A stretch of 64,000 nt of DNA from Sphingomonas sp. (GCA_019635535.1 JAHBZH010000001.1:954995-1018994), one strand, 5' to 3'. Positions 33,220-42,711 are shown, numbered from the stretch's first letter. Notes: generated by a model not told the origin, from the letters alone. A program made the numbers and translations.

Positions 33220-35136
33220 ATGCGCCGCCTGATTCTCGCCGCCCTCACGCTCGCCCTCGCCGCCTGCACGGTGCCGGACGGGAACGGGCAGAATATCGCG
33301 GCGGAAAGCGCGCGGACGGTGGCCCCGGTGCTGAGCGGGCCGGACGCGGTGGATGGCTCGACCTACGCCCGGCCGGAAGTGGCGCGGGTGACGCATGTGG
33401 CGCTCGATCTCGACGCGGATTTCGAAGGGCAGCGGATGCGCGGGACGGCGACGCTGGACATCCAGGCCGCGGACGGCGCGCGCGAGATCGTCCTCGACGC
33501 CAAGGGGCTGGAGATCGAGAGCGTCACCGACGGGGACGGCCGGGCGCTCGAATATGCGCTGGGCGCGAACGATCCGGAGAAGGGCCAGCCGCTGACCATC
33601 CGGTTCGGCGAAAGCGGGGCGCCGGCGCGGATCGCGATCCGCTATGCCAGCGCGCCGGATGCCGAGGCGCTGCAATGGCTGACGCCGGAGCAGACGGCGG
33701 GCGGGCGGCATCCCTATCTGTTCAGCCAGGGCCAGGCGATCCTCAACCGGACCTGGATCCCGACCCAGGACAGCCCCGGCATCCGCCAGACCTGGGAAGC
33801 GCGGATCACCGCGCCGGAGCCGCTCAAGGTCGTCATGTCCGGCGAGCGGCTGACGCCCGAGGGCGAGCCCGCCGGAGAGGGATGGCGGGCCTATCGCTTC
33901 CGGATGAACAATCCGGTCGCGCCCTATCTGATCGCGATCGCGGCGGGCGACATCGCCTTCCGGGAGCTGGGGCCGCGCACGGGCGTCTGGACCGAGCCGG
34001 AGATGCTCGACCGCGCCGCGGCGGAGCTGGCCGACACCGAGGCGATGGTCGAGGCGGCGGAGCGGCTCTACGGGCCCTATCGCTGGGGCCGTTACGACGT
34101 GATCGTGCTGCCGCCGAGCTTCCCTTATGGCGGGATGGAGAATCCGACGCTCACCTTCCTGACGCCGACCTTCATCGCCGGCGACAAGAGCCTGGTGGGC
34201 CTCGTCGCGCACGAGCTGGCGCATTCGTGGTCGGGCAATCTCGTCACCAACGCGACCTGGCCGGACGGCTGGCTGAACGAGGGTTTCACCTCCTATTTCG
34301 AGAACCGGATCATGGAGGCGATCTACGGGCGCGCGCGGGCCGAGCAGGAGGCGGCGCTTTCGTTCGCCGAGATCGAGAAGGCGCTGGCGGAGCTGGGCAA
34401 CGACGCGCCGGGCACGCGGCTGCGCGGCGACGGCGGGCCGGACGACGGATCGAGCGGGATCGTCTACGACAAGGGCGCCTTCTTCCTGCGCACGATCGAG
34501 CGGATCGTCGGGCGCGATCGGTTCGACGCCTATCTCACCTCCTATTTCGAGCGGCATGCGTTCCAGCCGATGACGACGGCGCGTTTCCTGGCCGACATCC
34601 GGGAGCATCTGGTACGCGGCGATGCGGGGCTGGAGGCGCGGCTGCAGCTCGATCGCTGGGCCTATCAGCCGGGCCTGCCCGACAATGTCGCGCGGCCCGA
34701 TCCGGCGGCCTTCGCGGGCGTGGACGAAGCGCTCGCCGCCTATGGCCGCAGCGGCGCGTCGGCGGACGTGCCCTATCGCGGCTGGACCACGGCGGAGCGG
34801 CTCAGGTTCCTGAACGGATTGCCGCGCACGATGCCGGCGGACCGGCTGGCGGCGCTCGACCGGGCCTTCGGCCTGACGGCGAGCACCAACGCCGAGACCC
34901 TGTTCGCCTGGTTCCAGCTCGCGCTCGCCAATCGCTACCAGCCGGCCGTGCCGGCGGTGGAGCGATTCCTGGCCGAACAGGGCCGGCGCAAGTTCGTGCT
35001 GCCGCTGTTCGAAACGCTGTATCGCGACGCGGCCTGGGGGCGGCCGATCGCGCTGCGCCTCTACGATCGGACCCGCGCCTCCTATCACAGCGTGACGCAG
35101 GGATCGGTGGATCGCGCCTTGGGACGGCAAGGCTAG
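33220..35136 (+). CDS. M1-family metallopeptidase lipoprotein (leukotriene A4 hydrolase-like)
   Basis: The product has 638 residues with a lipoprotein signal (LAAC, Cys16). The zinc site is HELAH at 331-335 plus Glu354, matching HEXXH-x18-E. The aminopeptidase exopeptidase motif GGMEN lies about 25 residues earlier. Residues about 50-230 form the N-terminal beta saddle; the C-terminal helical part (from about 460) resembles the LTA4H C-terminal domain. Such enzymes release N-terminal residues and would act in the periplasm. The Tyr of the oxyanion region, SSGIVYDKGAFFL, is present. Confidence 0.92.
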   Translation: MRRLILAALTLALAACTVPDGNGQNIAAESARTVAPVLSGPDAVDGSTYARPEVARVTHVALDLDADFEGQRMRGTATLDIQAADGAREIVLDAKGLEIESVTDGDGRALEYALGANDPEKGQPLTIRFGESGAPARIAIRYASAPDAEALQWLTPEQTAGGRHPYLFSQGQAILNRTWIPTQDSPGIRQTWEARITAPEPLKVVMSGERLTPEGEPAGEGWRAYRFRMNNPVAPYLIAIAAGDIAFRELGPRTGVWTEPEMLDRAAAELADTEAMVEAAERLYGPYRWGRYDVIVLPPSFPYGGMENPTLTFLTPTFIAGDKSLVGLVAHELAHSWSGNLVTNATWPDGWLNEGFTSYFENRIMEAIYGRARAEQEAALSFAEIEKALAELGNDAPGTRLRGDGGPDDGSSGIVYDKGAFFLRTIERIVGRDRFDAYLTSYFERHAFQPMTTARFLADIREHLVRGDAGLEARLQLDRWAYQPGLPDNVARPDPAAFAGVDEALAAYGRSGASADVPYRGWTTAERLRFLNGLPRTMPADRLAALDRAFGLTASTNAETLFAWFQLALANRYQPAVPAVERFLAEQGRRKFVLPLFETLYRDAAWGRPIALRLYDRTRASYHSVTQGSVDRALGRQG

Positions 35137-35230
35137 CCGGATTTCAAGATGTTAGGACCGATTCGGATTTAACGATCCATCAAGCCCTGCGGGCGTAGGG
35201 CGAGCCGGTGTTCGACAAGCCCGGCAACCC

Positions 35231-37576
35231 ATGATTCACGCCCCGGTCTCCCGCGAGGATTTCGACCAGGCCCAGGCCGCGGACGCGGGCGTGGATTCGC
35301 TCGCGTTCGACGTGGCGACCGAGCGGCTGCGCGACGCGCACCTGCATAACGGCCAGGTCGAGGCGCGGGGCCTGTTCGCCGGCTTCTTCGCCATCGCCGC
35401 GAGCGCGGCGGCGGCGATCACCGCCTGGGCGATGGCGGGCACGTTGCGGGACGATCTGGTGATCGGCTGGGCCGCGCTGGTCGCGTTCGCCAATCTCCTG
35501 TCCTACCGGCGGGCGATGTTGGCGGCATCCTGGGGCGGCGGCCGCAATGTGCGGCTGGGCGCGCGCTGGATCGCGGTGGCCGAGTCGGCGGCGCTGGCGG
35601 CTTTGTGGTGCGCGCTGCCGGTTTACGGTTTCGCCACGCAACCGCCGCACGTCCAGGTCGTGATCGGCGGCGCGATGGCGACGATGATCGTCGCCGCGGT
35701 CGCGCTGGCCGCGATCCCGGCCGCGGCGGTCGCCTGGATCGCCACCTTCACCGCGGCCTTCTCGATCGCCCATTATTTCGGCAGCGGTTCGCTCGATCTC
35801 AAGATCGCGCTGACCTTCGTGCTGATCGCCGGCGTCGCCGCGTTCGGCGTGGCGCGGCTGAGCCGCTGGATCTACGGCCATCTCAAGGCCAGCGCGCGCA
35901 CCCGCACCCAGTGGGAATCGGTGCGCCTGCTGCTCAACGAATATGAGCATCGCGGCGTCGGCTGGCTGTGGCAGGTCGATGCCGAGAACCGCGTCGCCTA
36001 TATCTCCGCGCGGATGACCGCGCTGCTCGGGCGCTCGACCAGCCAGCTCGTCGGCCATTCGCTGCCCGCCTCGCTGGGCGGCAGCAGCGCGCTGGGTCGT
36101 ACCCTGCTCGCCCGCCAGCCCTTCTCGAATCTCGAAATGGAGCTGAAGACCCGGCACGGCACGCGCTGGATCAGCCTGTCCGGCGACCCGATCGTGGACA
36201 TGGCCGGCCAGTTCCAGGGCTTTCGCGGCGTCGGCCAGGACGTGACCGAAGTGCGCAAGAACCAGGAACGGCTGACCGAGCTCGCCAACAAGGACGCGCT
36301 GACCGGCCTGCCCAATCGCGGTCGCGTGCGCCAGTTGCTGGGCGAAGCGCTGTCGGCGGCGAACGCCAGCGGATCGCCCTGCGCGATCATGTTCCTCGAC
36401 CTCGACGGCTTCAAGCCGGTCAACGACACGTTCGGCCATCCCAAGGGCGATGCCGTGCTGAGAAGCGTGGCGGAGCGGCTGAAGCACGAGGTCGGCCAGG
36501 CAGGTCTGGTCGGCCGGATGGGCGGCGACGAATTCGCCGTGGTGATCCGCGAGGCACGCAGCCGCCGGGTGGTCGACGCGCTGGCCCGGCGCGTGATCGC
36601 GGTCATCGCCGAGCCCTATCATGTCGGCAAGGCGGAGCTCAGGATCGGCGTGTCGATCGGCTGCGCCTTCGGCCCGCTCGACGGGCAGAGCGTCGACGAT
36701 CTGATCCTGAAGGCCGATCTCGCGCTGTATCAGGCGAAGGCGAAGGGACGCGGCACCTGCTGCTTCTTCGACGCGGACATGCAGAACGAGGCGGACGACC
36801 GGCTCCGGCTGGAGCGCGATCTCAAGGCCGGCATCGCGCTCAAGCAATTCCGGCTCCTCTACCAGCCGCTGATCAACGCCGCCGACCAAAGCCTGGTCGG
36901 CTTCGAGGCGCTGATCCGCTGGCATCATCCGACGCGCGGCATCGTCCCGCCCAACCATTTCATCCCGATCGCCGAGGAATCGGGACTGATCATCGAGCTG
37001 GGCGAATGGGTGGTGGACGAGGCCTGCCGGGCGATGGCCTGCTGGCCGGAGCAGATCAGCGTCGCGATCAACATTTCCGCCAAGCAGCTCGTCTTCCCCG
37101 CTTTGCCCAACACGATCAGCGAGGCGCTGGGCCGCCACCGGCTGCCGCCGAACCGGCTGGAGCTGGAAGTGACCGAATCGATCTTCCTGGGCGACAGCGC
37201 CGGCGCGCTCGACGTGCTGAAGCGGCTGCGCGCGCTCGGCGTCGGCATCGCGCTCGACGATTTCGGCACCGGCTATTCGTCTTTGGGCTATCTGAACAAG
37301 GCGGTGTTCCACAAGCTCAAGATCGACGGCAGCTTCGTGCGCGAATCCGCCAGCGACCGTGAGACGGTCGCGATCATCCAGGCGATCGTCCAGCTCGCCA
37401 AGAGCTTCCGCATGACCGTGACCGCCGAGGGCGTCGAGACGGCCGACGATTTCACCCGGATGCGCGAGCTCGGCTGCCAGCAGATCCAGGGCTATCTGTT
37501 CGGCCGCCCGATGACTTTCGAGAAGGCGAGCGAGCTCGTCGTCGGACAGCAGCAGCAGCGCCGGCTCAGCGCCTGA
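35231..37576 (+). CDS. Membrane-bound GGDEF-EAL cyclic-di-GMP enzyme with PAS domain
   Basis: The product has 781 residues. About six membrane segments (residues 45-215) precede a PAS-like domain (230-345). The GGDEF domain follows, with its signature in RMGGDEFAVV near 430, preceded by MFLDLDGFKPVNDTFGH. The EAL domain has EALIRWHHP at about 559 and DDFGTGYSS near 677. Both signatures are intact, so both diguanylate cyclase and phosphodiesterase activities are possible. It probably tunes biofilm or motility behaviour in response to a signal sensed in or near the membrane. Confidence 0.95.
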   Translation: MIHAPVSREDFDQAQAADAGVDSLAFDVATERLRDAHLHNGQVEARGLFAGFFAIAASAAAAITAWAMAGTLRDDLVIGWAALVAFANLLSYRRAMLAASWGGGRNVRLGARWIAVAESAALAALWCALPVYGFATQPPHVQVVIGGAMATMIVAAVALAAIPAAAVAWIATFTAAFSIAHYFGSGSLDLKIALTFVLIAGVAAFGVARLSRWIYGHLKASARTRTQWESVRLLLNEYEHRGVGWLWQVDAENRVAYISARMTALLGRSTSQLVGHSLPASLGGSSALGRTLLARQPFSNLEMELKTRHGTRWISLSGDPIVDMAGQFQGFRGVGQDVTEVRKNQERLTELANKDALTGLPNRGRVRQLLGEALSAANASGSPCAIMFLDLDGFKPVNDTFGHPKGDAVLRSVAERLKHEVGQAGLVGRMGGDEFAVVIREARSRRVVDALARRVIAVIAEPYHVGKAELRIGVSIGCAFGPLDGQSVDDLILKADLALYQAKAKGRGTCCFFDADMQNEADDRLRLERDLKAGIALKQFRLLYQPLINAADQSLVGFEALIRWHHPTRGIVPPNHFIPIAEESGLIIELGEWVVDEACRAMACWPEQISVAINISAKQLVFPALPNTISEALGRHRLPPNRLELEVTESIFLGDSAGALDVLKRLRALGVGIALDDFGTGYSSLGYLNKAVFHKLKIDGSFVRESASDRETVAIIQAIVQLAKSFRMTVTAEGVETADDFTRMRELGCQQIQGYLFGRPMTFEKASELVVGQQQQRRLSA

Positions 37577-37587
37577 TTCCAGTGCCG

Positions 37588-37621
37588 AAAAAAGGCCGGC
37601 CGCGGACGCGCCGGGCCGGCC
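37588..37621 (-). terminator. Intrinsic terminator of the minus-strand gene 37658-38011
   Basis: On the minus strand a GGCCGGCC/GGCCGGCC stem around a 12-base loop is followed directly by six T residues (six A on the plus strand, 37588-37593). On the plus strand it lies just after the GGDEF-EAL stop and may also act there. Confidence 0.7.
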
Positions 37622-37657
37622 AGGGGTTCAATCGGCGATTGCCTGTCGGGACTGGGC

Positions 37658-38011
37658 CTATCGGGTCTGGGCGACGGTCCGCGATTCGGCGGCGAGGCGT
37701 GTGGCGTTGGGCGGGGTCAGCTCCGCGGTGACGATCCGCCCAGCGCCGTCCGCGACGCAATCGAACGTGTAACGCCGATCGGCATTGGCATAGAGCGTCA
37801 CGCGGGTCTGCCGCGCATTGCCGGAGATCGCGCCGACGCGCTGCGAACGGAGCGCGCCTTCCGGGAACTGGCGCGCCAGCTCGGCGCGACACTGGGCGAC
37901 GGCGCGGCCTTCCGCCTCGGACGCCGCGAAAGCGGGCGACAGCGCGGGCAAAGCGAGCCCCAGCGCGGCGGCGGGGAAGATCGCGAGAACGTGGCGAAGG
38001 GGACTGGTCAT
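37658..38011 (-). CDS. Small secreted protein of unknown function
   Basis: The 117-residue product has a signal peptide (to about residue 30, SPAFA). The mature part has two cysteines and a C-terminal beta-rich half (QTRVTLYANADRRYTFDCVADG). An ATG four codons earlier lies in the ribosome site GGAGG, so the second ATG (38011) is used. It diverges from a TetR gene across a 73-base gap containing a palindromic site and is probably its target. Confidence 0.65.
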   Translation of the reverse strand: MTSPLRHVLAIFPAAALGLALPALSPAFAASEAEGRAVAQCRAELARQFPEGALRSQRVGAISGNARQTRVTLYANADRRYTFDCVADGAGRIVTAELTPPNATRLAAESRTVAQTR

Positions 38012-38039
38012 CGGAACCTCCATCTGCTATTTATGTACC

Positions 38040-38053
38040 ATACCGTATAGTAT
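38040..38053. promoter_or_regulatory. Candidate TetR operator and divergent promoter
   Basis: ATACCGTATAGTAT is an imperfect palindrome (10 of 14 symmetric positions) in the middle of the 73-base gap between the TetR gene and the small secreted protein gene. The site is inferred from its position and symmetry. Confidence 0.5.
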
Positions 38054-38084
38054 AGAAATGCCGACGGCAAGGTTTTTATAACGC

Positions 38085-38705
38085 ATGGTACAAAAAAATC
38101 CGGCATCGCCCCGCGGCCGCCCGCGCAGCTTCGACACCGACCAGGTGCTGGACCGGGTGCGCGATACCTTCTGGAAATACGGCTATGCCGGCACCTCGAT
38201 GGATCAGCTCGCCGCCGCCACGGGCCTGCACAAGCCCAGCCTCTACGGCGCGTTCGGAGACAAGCGGAAACTCTATCTGGCGGCGCTCGACAATTATCTC
38301 GCCGACATCCGCGCCGAATTCGCCGAGGCCTTCGCCATGCCCGATCTGACCGAATCGCTGCGGGCGATGACGGAATGGTCGATCGACAAGTTCATGGGCA
38401 AGGACGAGCTGGGTTCCGGCTGCTTCATGATGCACACCGCCATGCCCGAAGCGTCCGAGGATCCGGAAATCTCGCGCACCGTGCGCGAAGCGATGGACTC
38501 GCTCGACCGCGCCCTGGTCCGCCGTTTCGAGAAGGCGATCGAGGCGGGCCAGATTTCCCCCGACGCCGATCCGCACGCGCTCGCGATGGTGATGGTCGCC
38601 AATCATTACGAGATTTCGGGCCGCGCCCGGGCGGGCTATTCCCGCGAGGAATTGCGCGCGCTGGCAAACAGGGCGCTCGACCTGGTGGCCGCGCTGAGCC
38701 GCTGA
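38085..38705 (+). CDS. TetR/AcrR-family transcriptional regulator
   Basis: The product has 206 residues. The DNA-binding domain is in residues 10-60: GRPRSFDTDQVLDRV, YAGTSMDQLAAATGLHKPSLYGAFGDK is the recognition segment. The C-terminal ligand domain starts near 80 and contains GSGCFMMHTA, typical of the AcrR/TetR_C_ branch. The ligand is unknown. It is expected to repress itself and the divergent secreted protein gene. Confidence 0.93.
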   Translation: MVQKNPASPRGRPRSFDTDQVLDRVRDTFWKYGYAGTSMDQLAAATGLHKPSLYGAFGDKRKLYLAALDNYLADIRAEFAEAFAMPDLTESLRAMTEWSIDKFMGKDELGSGCFMMHTAMPEASEDPEISRTVREAMDSLDRALVRRFEKAIEAGQISPDADPHALAMVMVANHYEISGRARAGYSREELRALANRALDLVAALSR

Positions 38706-38740
38706 GCCTCGTCGCGGGACCCCTCCGGCCCGAAACTGAA

Positions 38741-38777
38741 GCGGCTCCCCTCTCCTTGGGGGAGAGAGAGGAGCCGC
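38741..38777. terminator. Bidirectional hairpin between convergent genes
   Basis: GCGGCTCC and GGAGCCGC (8 bases, perfect) enclose an inner CTCTCC/GGAGAG pairing. It lies between the TetR stop and the convergent gene at 38818. There is no T-tract, so it may instead be a REP-type element. Confidence 0.45.
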
Positions 38778-38817
38778 GCCGCCCCAGCTCGCCGCGGGGC
38801 GGAAGCCGATCCGGCAA

Positions 38818-39141
38818 TCAGCGGTCGGTCAGCTGCTCGAGGCCGCCGGCGGCCTCCCACTGGCTTTCCGTCTTGCAGATCCTCCGCGGGATGCGGGTGC
38901 CGGTATAGGCGGCGTCCACGCAGATGCGCCGTTCGCCCGCACCGGCCCGATTCCGGCGCGGCGCCGGCGCGCTCGCGCCGCCGCCGTCGGCGCTGCTCGA
39001 CAGGCCCGCGGACGGCGATGCCGAGGTCGCGCCCTGGTGGGCGGCGGCGGGCACGGCGAGCGCGACCGCGACGATGCTGGCGCCGACGAATGCGATATGG
39101 CCGAGGGTGCGGCGCGAGATGAATTGGGTGAAACCGATCAT
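38818..39141 (-). CDS. Small secreted protein, paralogue of the gene at 5937-6149
   Basis: The 107-residue product has a hydrophobic signal segment (HIAFVGASIVAVALAVPAAA), a Ser/Ala/Gly-rich linker and a C-terminal module RRICVDAAYTGTRIPRRICKT followed by SQW. This Cys-TGTRI-CKT-W pattern also occurs in the protein at 5937. A start at 39168 is possible. Function is unknown; a disulfide between the two cysteines is plausible. Confidence 0.6.
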   Translation of the reverse strand: MIGFTQFISRRTLGHIAFVGASIVAVALAVPAAAHQGATSASPSAGLSSSADGGGASAPAPRRNRAGAGERRICVDAAYTGTRIPRRICKTESQWEAAGGLEQLTDR

Positions 39142-39291
39142 GACAAATCCGATCCTGTCAAATTGCACATCGCACGGGCGCGCCCCTCCCGCCGTGCGCA
39201 GCTGTCTTACTATGCTAAGACAGGCGGCGCACTGACCGGCATTGCTAATTTTGTAGCAGGCTGCCTGTGGGAAGGCGCCCTGGCCGCGGCG

Positions 39292-39678
39292 TCAGTCGCG
39301 CCGGGCCCGCCGCTCCGCATACCATTGGCGGATCATCTGCTGCATGCAGCCGGTCTGGCCATAGCTGCCGACGACCGAGCAGCTGTCCGGCCGGCCATCG
39401 CGCGAGGCATCCTCCAGCGCCTCGACCCGCGATCCCCAGGCGACTTCGGCGGGCGCGGTCTGGCGCAGCGGCGCGGGGATGCGGTAGCGCTCCTCCTCCG
39501 GCCGGCGGGCGCAGACCACGATCTCCGCGTCCTCGCCGGCATCCGCGGCCGGCGCCGGACAGGGATCGTCGCCATAGACGACGACGCTGGATTCCCGCTC
39601 GGGCGGGCCATTGGCGGCCAGAGCGGGAGACATGCACAAAGCGCCGACGAGCGTGCACGAGGCCGGAAAACGGATCAT
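39292..39678 (-). CDS. Conserved secreted protein of sphingomonads
   Basis: The 128-residue product has a signal peptide ending SPALA. The mature part starts SSVVVYGDDPCPAP and contains EIVVCARRPEEERYRIP, a pattern I associate with sphingomonad genomes, then a C-terminal CSVVGSYGQTGCMQQM with two cysteines. Function is unknown. The start is four bases after the hrpB stop, so it is likely co-transcribed with hrpB. Confidence 0.7.
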   Translation of the reverse strand: MIRFPASCTLVGALCMSPALAANGPPERESSVVVYGDDPCPAPAADAGEDAEIVVCARRPEEERYRIPAPLRQTAPAEVAWGSRVEALEDASRDGRPDSCSVVGSYGQTGCMQQMIRQWYAERRARRD

Positions 39679-39682
39679 GGGT

Positions 39683-42187
39683 TCAGCTTTGATGACCGGC
39701 GCTTCCTGAACGCCGGCTGGCTTTCTTGGTCCGCAGCGTCGGATCGGCGGCGGCGGGATCGTCGGGCCAGGGATGCCTGGGATAGCGCCCCCGCATCTCC
39801 TTCGCCACCGCCGCCCAGGAGCCGCGCCAGAAGCCGGGCAGGTCGCGCGTCGTCTGGATCGGCCGGCCGGCCGGCGAGGTGAGGGCGAGAACGAGCGGGG
39901 TGTCGCCGACTTTCGGATGCGCGGCGAGGCCGAAAAAAGCCTGGACGCGGGCGGTGACGGTGGGGCCGGCCTCGGCCTCGTAGTCGATGTCGTGGGTGGA
40001 GCCGGCGGGCGTGGTGAACTGCGCGGGGGCGAGCCGGTCCACCGCCCGGCGGGCGTCCCAGCCGAGCAAGGCGTCGAGCGCGCCGGACAAAGCGGCGGGA
40101 TCGATCTCCGCGAGGCGCTTGCGGCCCGTCAGCAGCAGGGGGAGCCAGGCGTCGAGCCCGGCGAGCAGCGCGGCATCGGAGAGATCGGGGATCGCGGGGT
40201 CCGCCTGCCGGGCATAAGCGGCGCGGCGGCGCAGCGACGCGGCCTTGTCGCTCCAGGGGAGCAAGGCGAGGCCGTGGGCGCGCACGCCGGCCAGCAAGGC
40301 GGCCTCGATCGCGGCGGGATCGGCGCGGCTGTCCTGGCCGCCGGAGAGGCGGATCGCGCCGAGATGGCGGCCATGGCTGGCGCGCACGCCGCCGGTGGCG
40401 GGATCGAAGGCGATTTGCGCGCCGGTGGCGATCCGGCCGGCGAACAGGGCCTCCACTGTGGCGAGGTCGATGGCGGCGGCGGAGAGGATGCGCGCGCCCG
40501 ACGCCGCGCCGCCGACTTCGGCGACCGCCAGCCAGTCCGCGCGGGCGAGCGGGGAGGCGGGATCGAGCCGGAAGCCCCGCCCGCCGGCGCTGATCCAGTC
40601 GGCGCCGGTGGCGTCACGGCGTTTCGAGAGGCGATCGGGGAAAGCGAGGGCGATGCAGGCGCCGACGATGTGGCCCCGCGGAGGCGGGGCACCAGTCGGG
40701 CGGCCGTCCTGGGCCCCCGCCTTCGCGGGAGCACGGGTGAGCTTGAGCCAATTGCGCGCCAACCCTCTTGCGGCCTCCGCGCGCTTGCCGCGCTCGCCGC
40801 GCCATCGGCGCAGGCGCAGCTCCAGGTCCGCGTCGCTGCCGCCCAGGCCGCGCTCGGAGAGCAGCACGGCGGTGTCCGCCGCCGTCTCGCCCCATCCGCG
40901 TGCTTCGGCCGCGATCAGCATATGGGAGAGACGTGGCGGCAGCGGCAAACCCGCAATCGCCTGGCCGTGCGGCGTGGGGCGGCCGTTCTCGTCGAGCGCG
41001 CCGAGGCCGGTCAGGCGGCGGCGCGCCTCGTCGATCGCCGCTGAGGAAGGGGGATCGAGCCAGCGCAGGGTCCGGGGATCGCCGACGCCCCACAGCGCGC
41101 AATCGAGCAGCAAGGCGGAGAGGTCGGCCTCCAGGATTTCGGGCGGATCGAAGCGCGGCAGGCTCTGCGTCGCGGCCTCTTCCCACAGGCGATAGACCGT
41201 CCCCGGCCCCTGCCGCCCGGCGCGGCCGGCGCGCTGCGTCACGGCGGCCTGGCTGGCGCGCTCGGTGACGAGCCGGGTCAGGCCGGCGGCGCGGTCGTAG
41301 CGCGGCCGGCGGGCGAGGCCGGAATCGACGACGATCTGCACCCCGTCCAGCGTCAGGCTGGTCTCGGCGATCGCGGTGGCGAGGACGAGCTTGCGCCGGC
41401 CCGGCGGCGCGGGCGCGATGGCGATGCGCTGGGCGGCGGGATCGAGGCCGCCGTGCAGGCGGTGGAGATCGATATCGGCGGGGAGGCCGGTCAGCCGCTC
41501 GGCGGTGCGCTCGATCTCCGCCACGCCGGGGAGGAAGGCGAGCAGGCCGCCCCGCGCCTCGGCCAGCGCGCGCCGGATCGCGGCGGCCATCTCGTCCTCG
41601 ATCCGTTTCTCGGCGGCGCGGCCGAGATGGACGAGGGCGATCGGATGGCCGCGGCCCTCGCTCTCGATGACGGGCGCATCGCCCATCAAGGTGGAGAAGC
41701 GGGCGCCGTCGAGCGTGGCGGACATGGCGAGGAGGCGCAGGTCCGGGCGCAATGCGGCTTGCGCGTCGAGGGCGAGGGCGAGCGCGAAATCGCTGTCGAG
41801 GCTGCGCTCGTGGACCTCGTCGAACAGGACGGCGGAGATGCCGGCCAGCTCCGGATCGGCCTGGATGCGGTTCAGGAAGATGCCCTCGGTGAGGACGGTG
41901 ATGCGGGTCCTGGCCGAACGCTTGCTGTCGAGGCGCGTGGCATAGCCGATCGTCTCGCCCGGCCGCTCGCCGGCCAGCTCGGCCATCCGCTCGGCCGCCG
42001 CGCGGGCGGCGAGGCGGCGGGGGGAGAGGAGCAGGATTTCGCCCGCGCACCAGGGCTCGGCCAGCAAGGCGGGCGCGACCGCCGTGGTCTTGCCGGCGCC
42101 GGGCGGCGCGACCAGCACCGCGTTCGGGGCCGCGCGCAAGGCGGCGAGCAGGTCCGGCAGGACGGCGTGGATGGGCAGCGCGGTCAC
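39683..42187 (-). CDS. hrpB: ATP-dependent helicase HrpB
   Basis: The product has 834 residues when started at the GTG (42187), which follows GGGAGG at good spacing; an ATG 16 codons upstream has no site. The DEAH helicase core has Walker A GAGKTT (30-35), DEVH in LFDEVHERSLD, SAT (AMSATLDG), QRAGRAGRQGPG and the C-terminal HrpB domain. Length fits the family (about 820). It unwinds RNA. A 65-base repeat-derived segment is inserted in frame in the C-terminal half (40671-40735). Confidence 0.92.
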   Translation of the reverse strand: MTALPIHAVLPDLLAALRAAPNAVLVAPPGAGKTTAVAPALLAEPWCAGEILLLSPRRLAARAAAERMAELAGERPGETIGYATRLDSKRSARTRITVLTEGIFLNRIQADPELAGISAVLFDEVHERSLDSDFALALALDAQAALRPDLRLLAMSATLDGARFSTLMGDAPVIESEGRGHPIALVHLGRAAEKRIEDEMAAAIRRALAEARGGLLAFLPGVAEIERTAERLTGLPADIDLHRLHGGLDPAAQRIAIAPAPPGRRKLVLATAIAETSLTLDGVQIVVDSGLARRPRYDRAAGLTRLVTERASQAAVTQRAGRAGRQGPGTVYRLWEEAATQSLPRFDPPEILEADLSALLLDCALWGVGDPRTLRWLDPPSSAAIDEARRRLTGLGALDENGRPTPHGQAIAGLPLPPRLSHMLIAAEARGWGETAADTAVLLSERGLGGSDADLELRLRRWRGERGKRAEAARGLARNWLKLTRAPAKAGAQDGRPTGAPPPRGHIVGACIALAFPDRLSKRRDATGADWISAGGRGFRLDPASPLARADWLAVAEVGGAASGARILSAAAIDLATVEALFAGRIATGAQIAFDPATGGVRASHGRHLGAIRLSGGQDSRADPAAIEAALLAGVRAHGLALLPWSDKAASLRRRAAYARQADPAIPDLSDAALLAGLDAWLPLLLTGRKRLAEIDPAALSGALDALLGWDARRAVDRLAPAQFTTPAGSTHDIDYEAEAGPTVTARVQAFFGLAAHPKVGDTPLVLALTSPAGRPIQTTRDLPGFWRGSWAAVAKEMRGRYPRHPWPDDPAAADPTLRTKKASRRSGSAGHQS
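40671..40735. repeat. Palindromic repeat pair inserted in hrpB
   Basis: GCCCCGC-GGAG-GCGGGGC (40673-40690) and CCCGC-CTTC-GCGGG (40716-40729) are two hairpins within the helicase gene. They encode APAKAGAQ and PPPRG segments, phrases common in repeat-derived protein stretches. The reading frame continues through both. Confidence 0.65.
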
Positions 42188-42268
42188 GAACGCCTCCCTA
42201 TCGGCGGCATTTGCAAATGGCCAATCGGGGTTCATACCCGCGCGGATCGCGTTGGGGGGAGACGAGGA

Positions 42269-42670
42269 ATGACGCAAGCGAATGTGGCTCTGATCCGGGG
42301 GATTTACGACGGCTTCGCGGCCGGCGATGTCGGCGCGGTGCTGGGCGCGATGCAGCCCGGCATCGTGTGGAACGAGGCCGAGAATTTCCCCTATGCGGAC
42401 GGCAATCCCTATGTCGGGCCGCAGGCGGTGGCCGAGGGCGTGTTCGCGCGCTGCGTCGGCGAGTGGGACGGCTTCGCGGTGGCGATCGACGAGATTCTCG
42501 ACGCCGGCGACACGATCGTCGCGCTCGGCCGCTATCACGGCACGCACAAGGCGACCGGCGTGCCGATGAAGGCGCAGCTCGTCCATGTCTGGCGGGTCGC
42601 GAACGGCAAGGTCGCCGCCTTCCAGCAATATGCCGATACCTTGCAGGTCGCGCGGGCGTCGGGGGGCTAA
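42269..42670 (+). CDS. SnoaL/NTF2-like protein
   Basis: The product has 133 residues. ANVALIRGIYDGFAAGDVGAVL at the start, the conserved LAPGIVW-like MQPGIVWNEAE and the end VHVWRVANGKVAAFQQYADT mark the SnoaL-like polyketide cyclase/NTF2 fold. Catalysis is uncertain. A GACGAGGA site precedes the start. It diverges from hrpB. Confidence 0.85.
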   Translation: MTQANVALIRGIYDGFAAGDVGAVLGAMQPGIVWNEAENFPYADGNPYVGPQAVAEGVFARCVGEWDGFAVAIDEILDAGDTIVALGRYHGTHKATGVPMKAQLVHVWRVANGKVAAFQQYADTLQVARASGG

Positions 42671-42683
42671 GGGTTGCTTGGTA

Positions 42684-42708
42684 TCTGTTTCAGCAAGGCT
42701 GAAACAGA
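42684..42708 (+). terminator. 11-bp perfect hairpin after the SnoaL gene
   Basis: TCTGTTTCAGC pairs perfectly with GCTGAAACAGA around AAG, 13 bases after the SnoaL stop. It lacks a T-tract, so termination is likely but not certain. Confidence 0.5.
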
Positions 42709-42711
42709 CGC

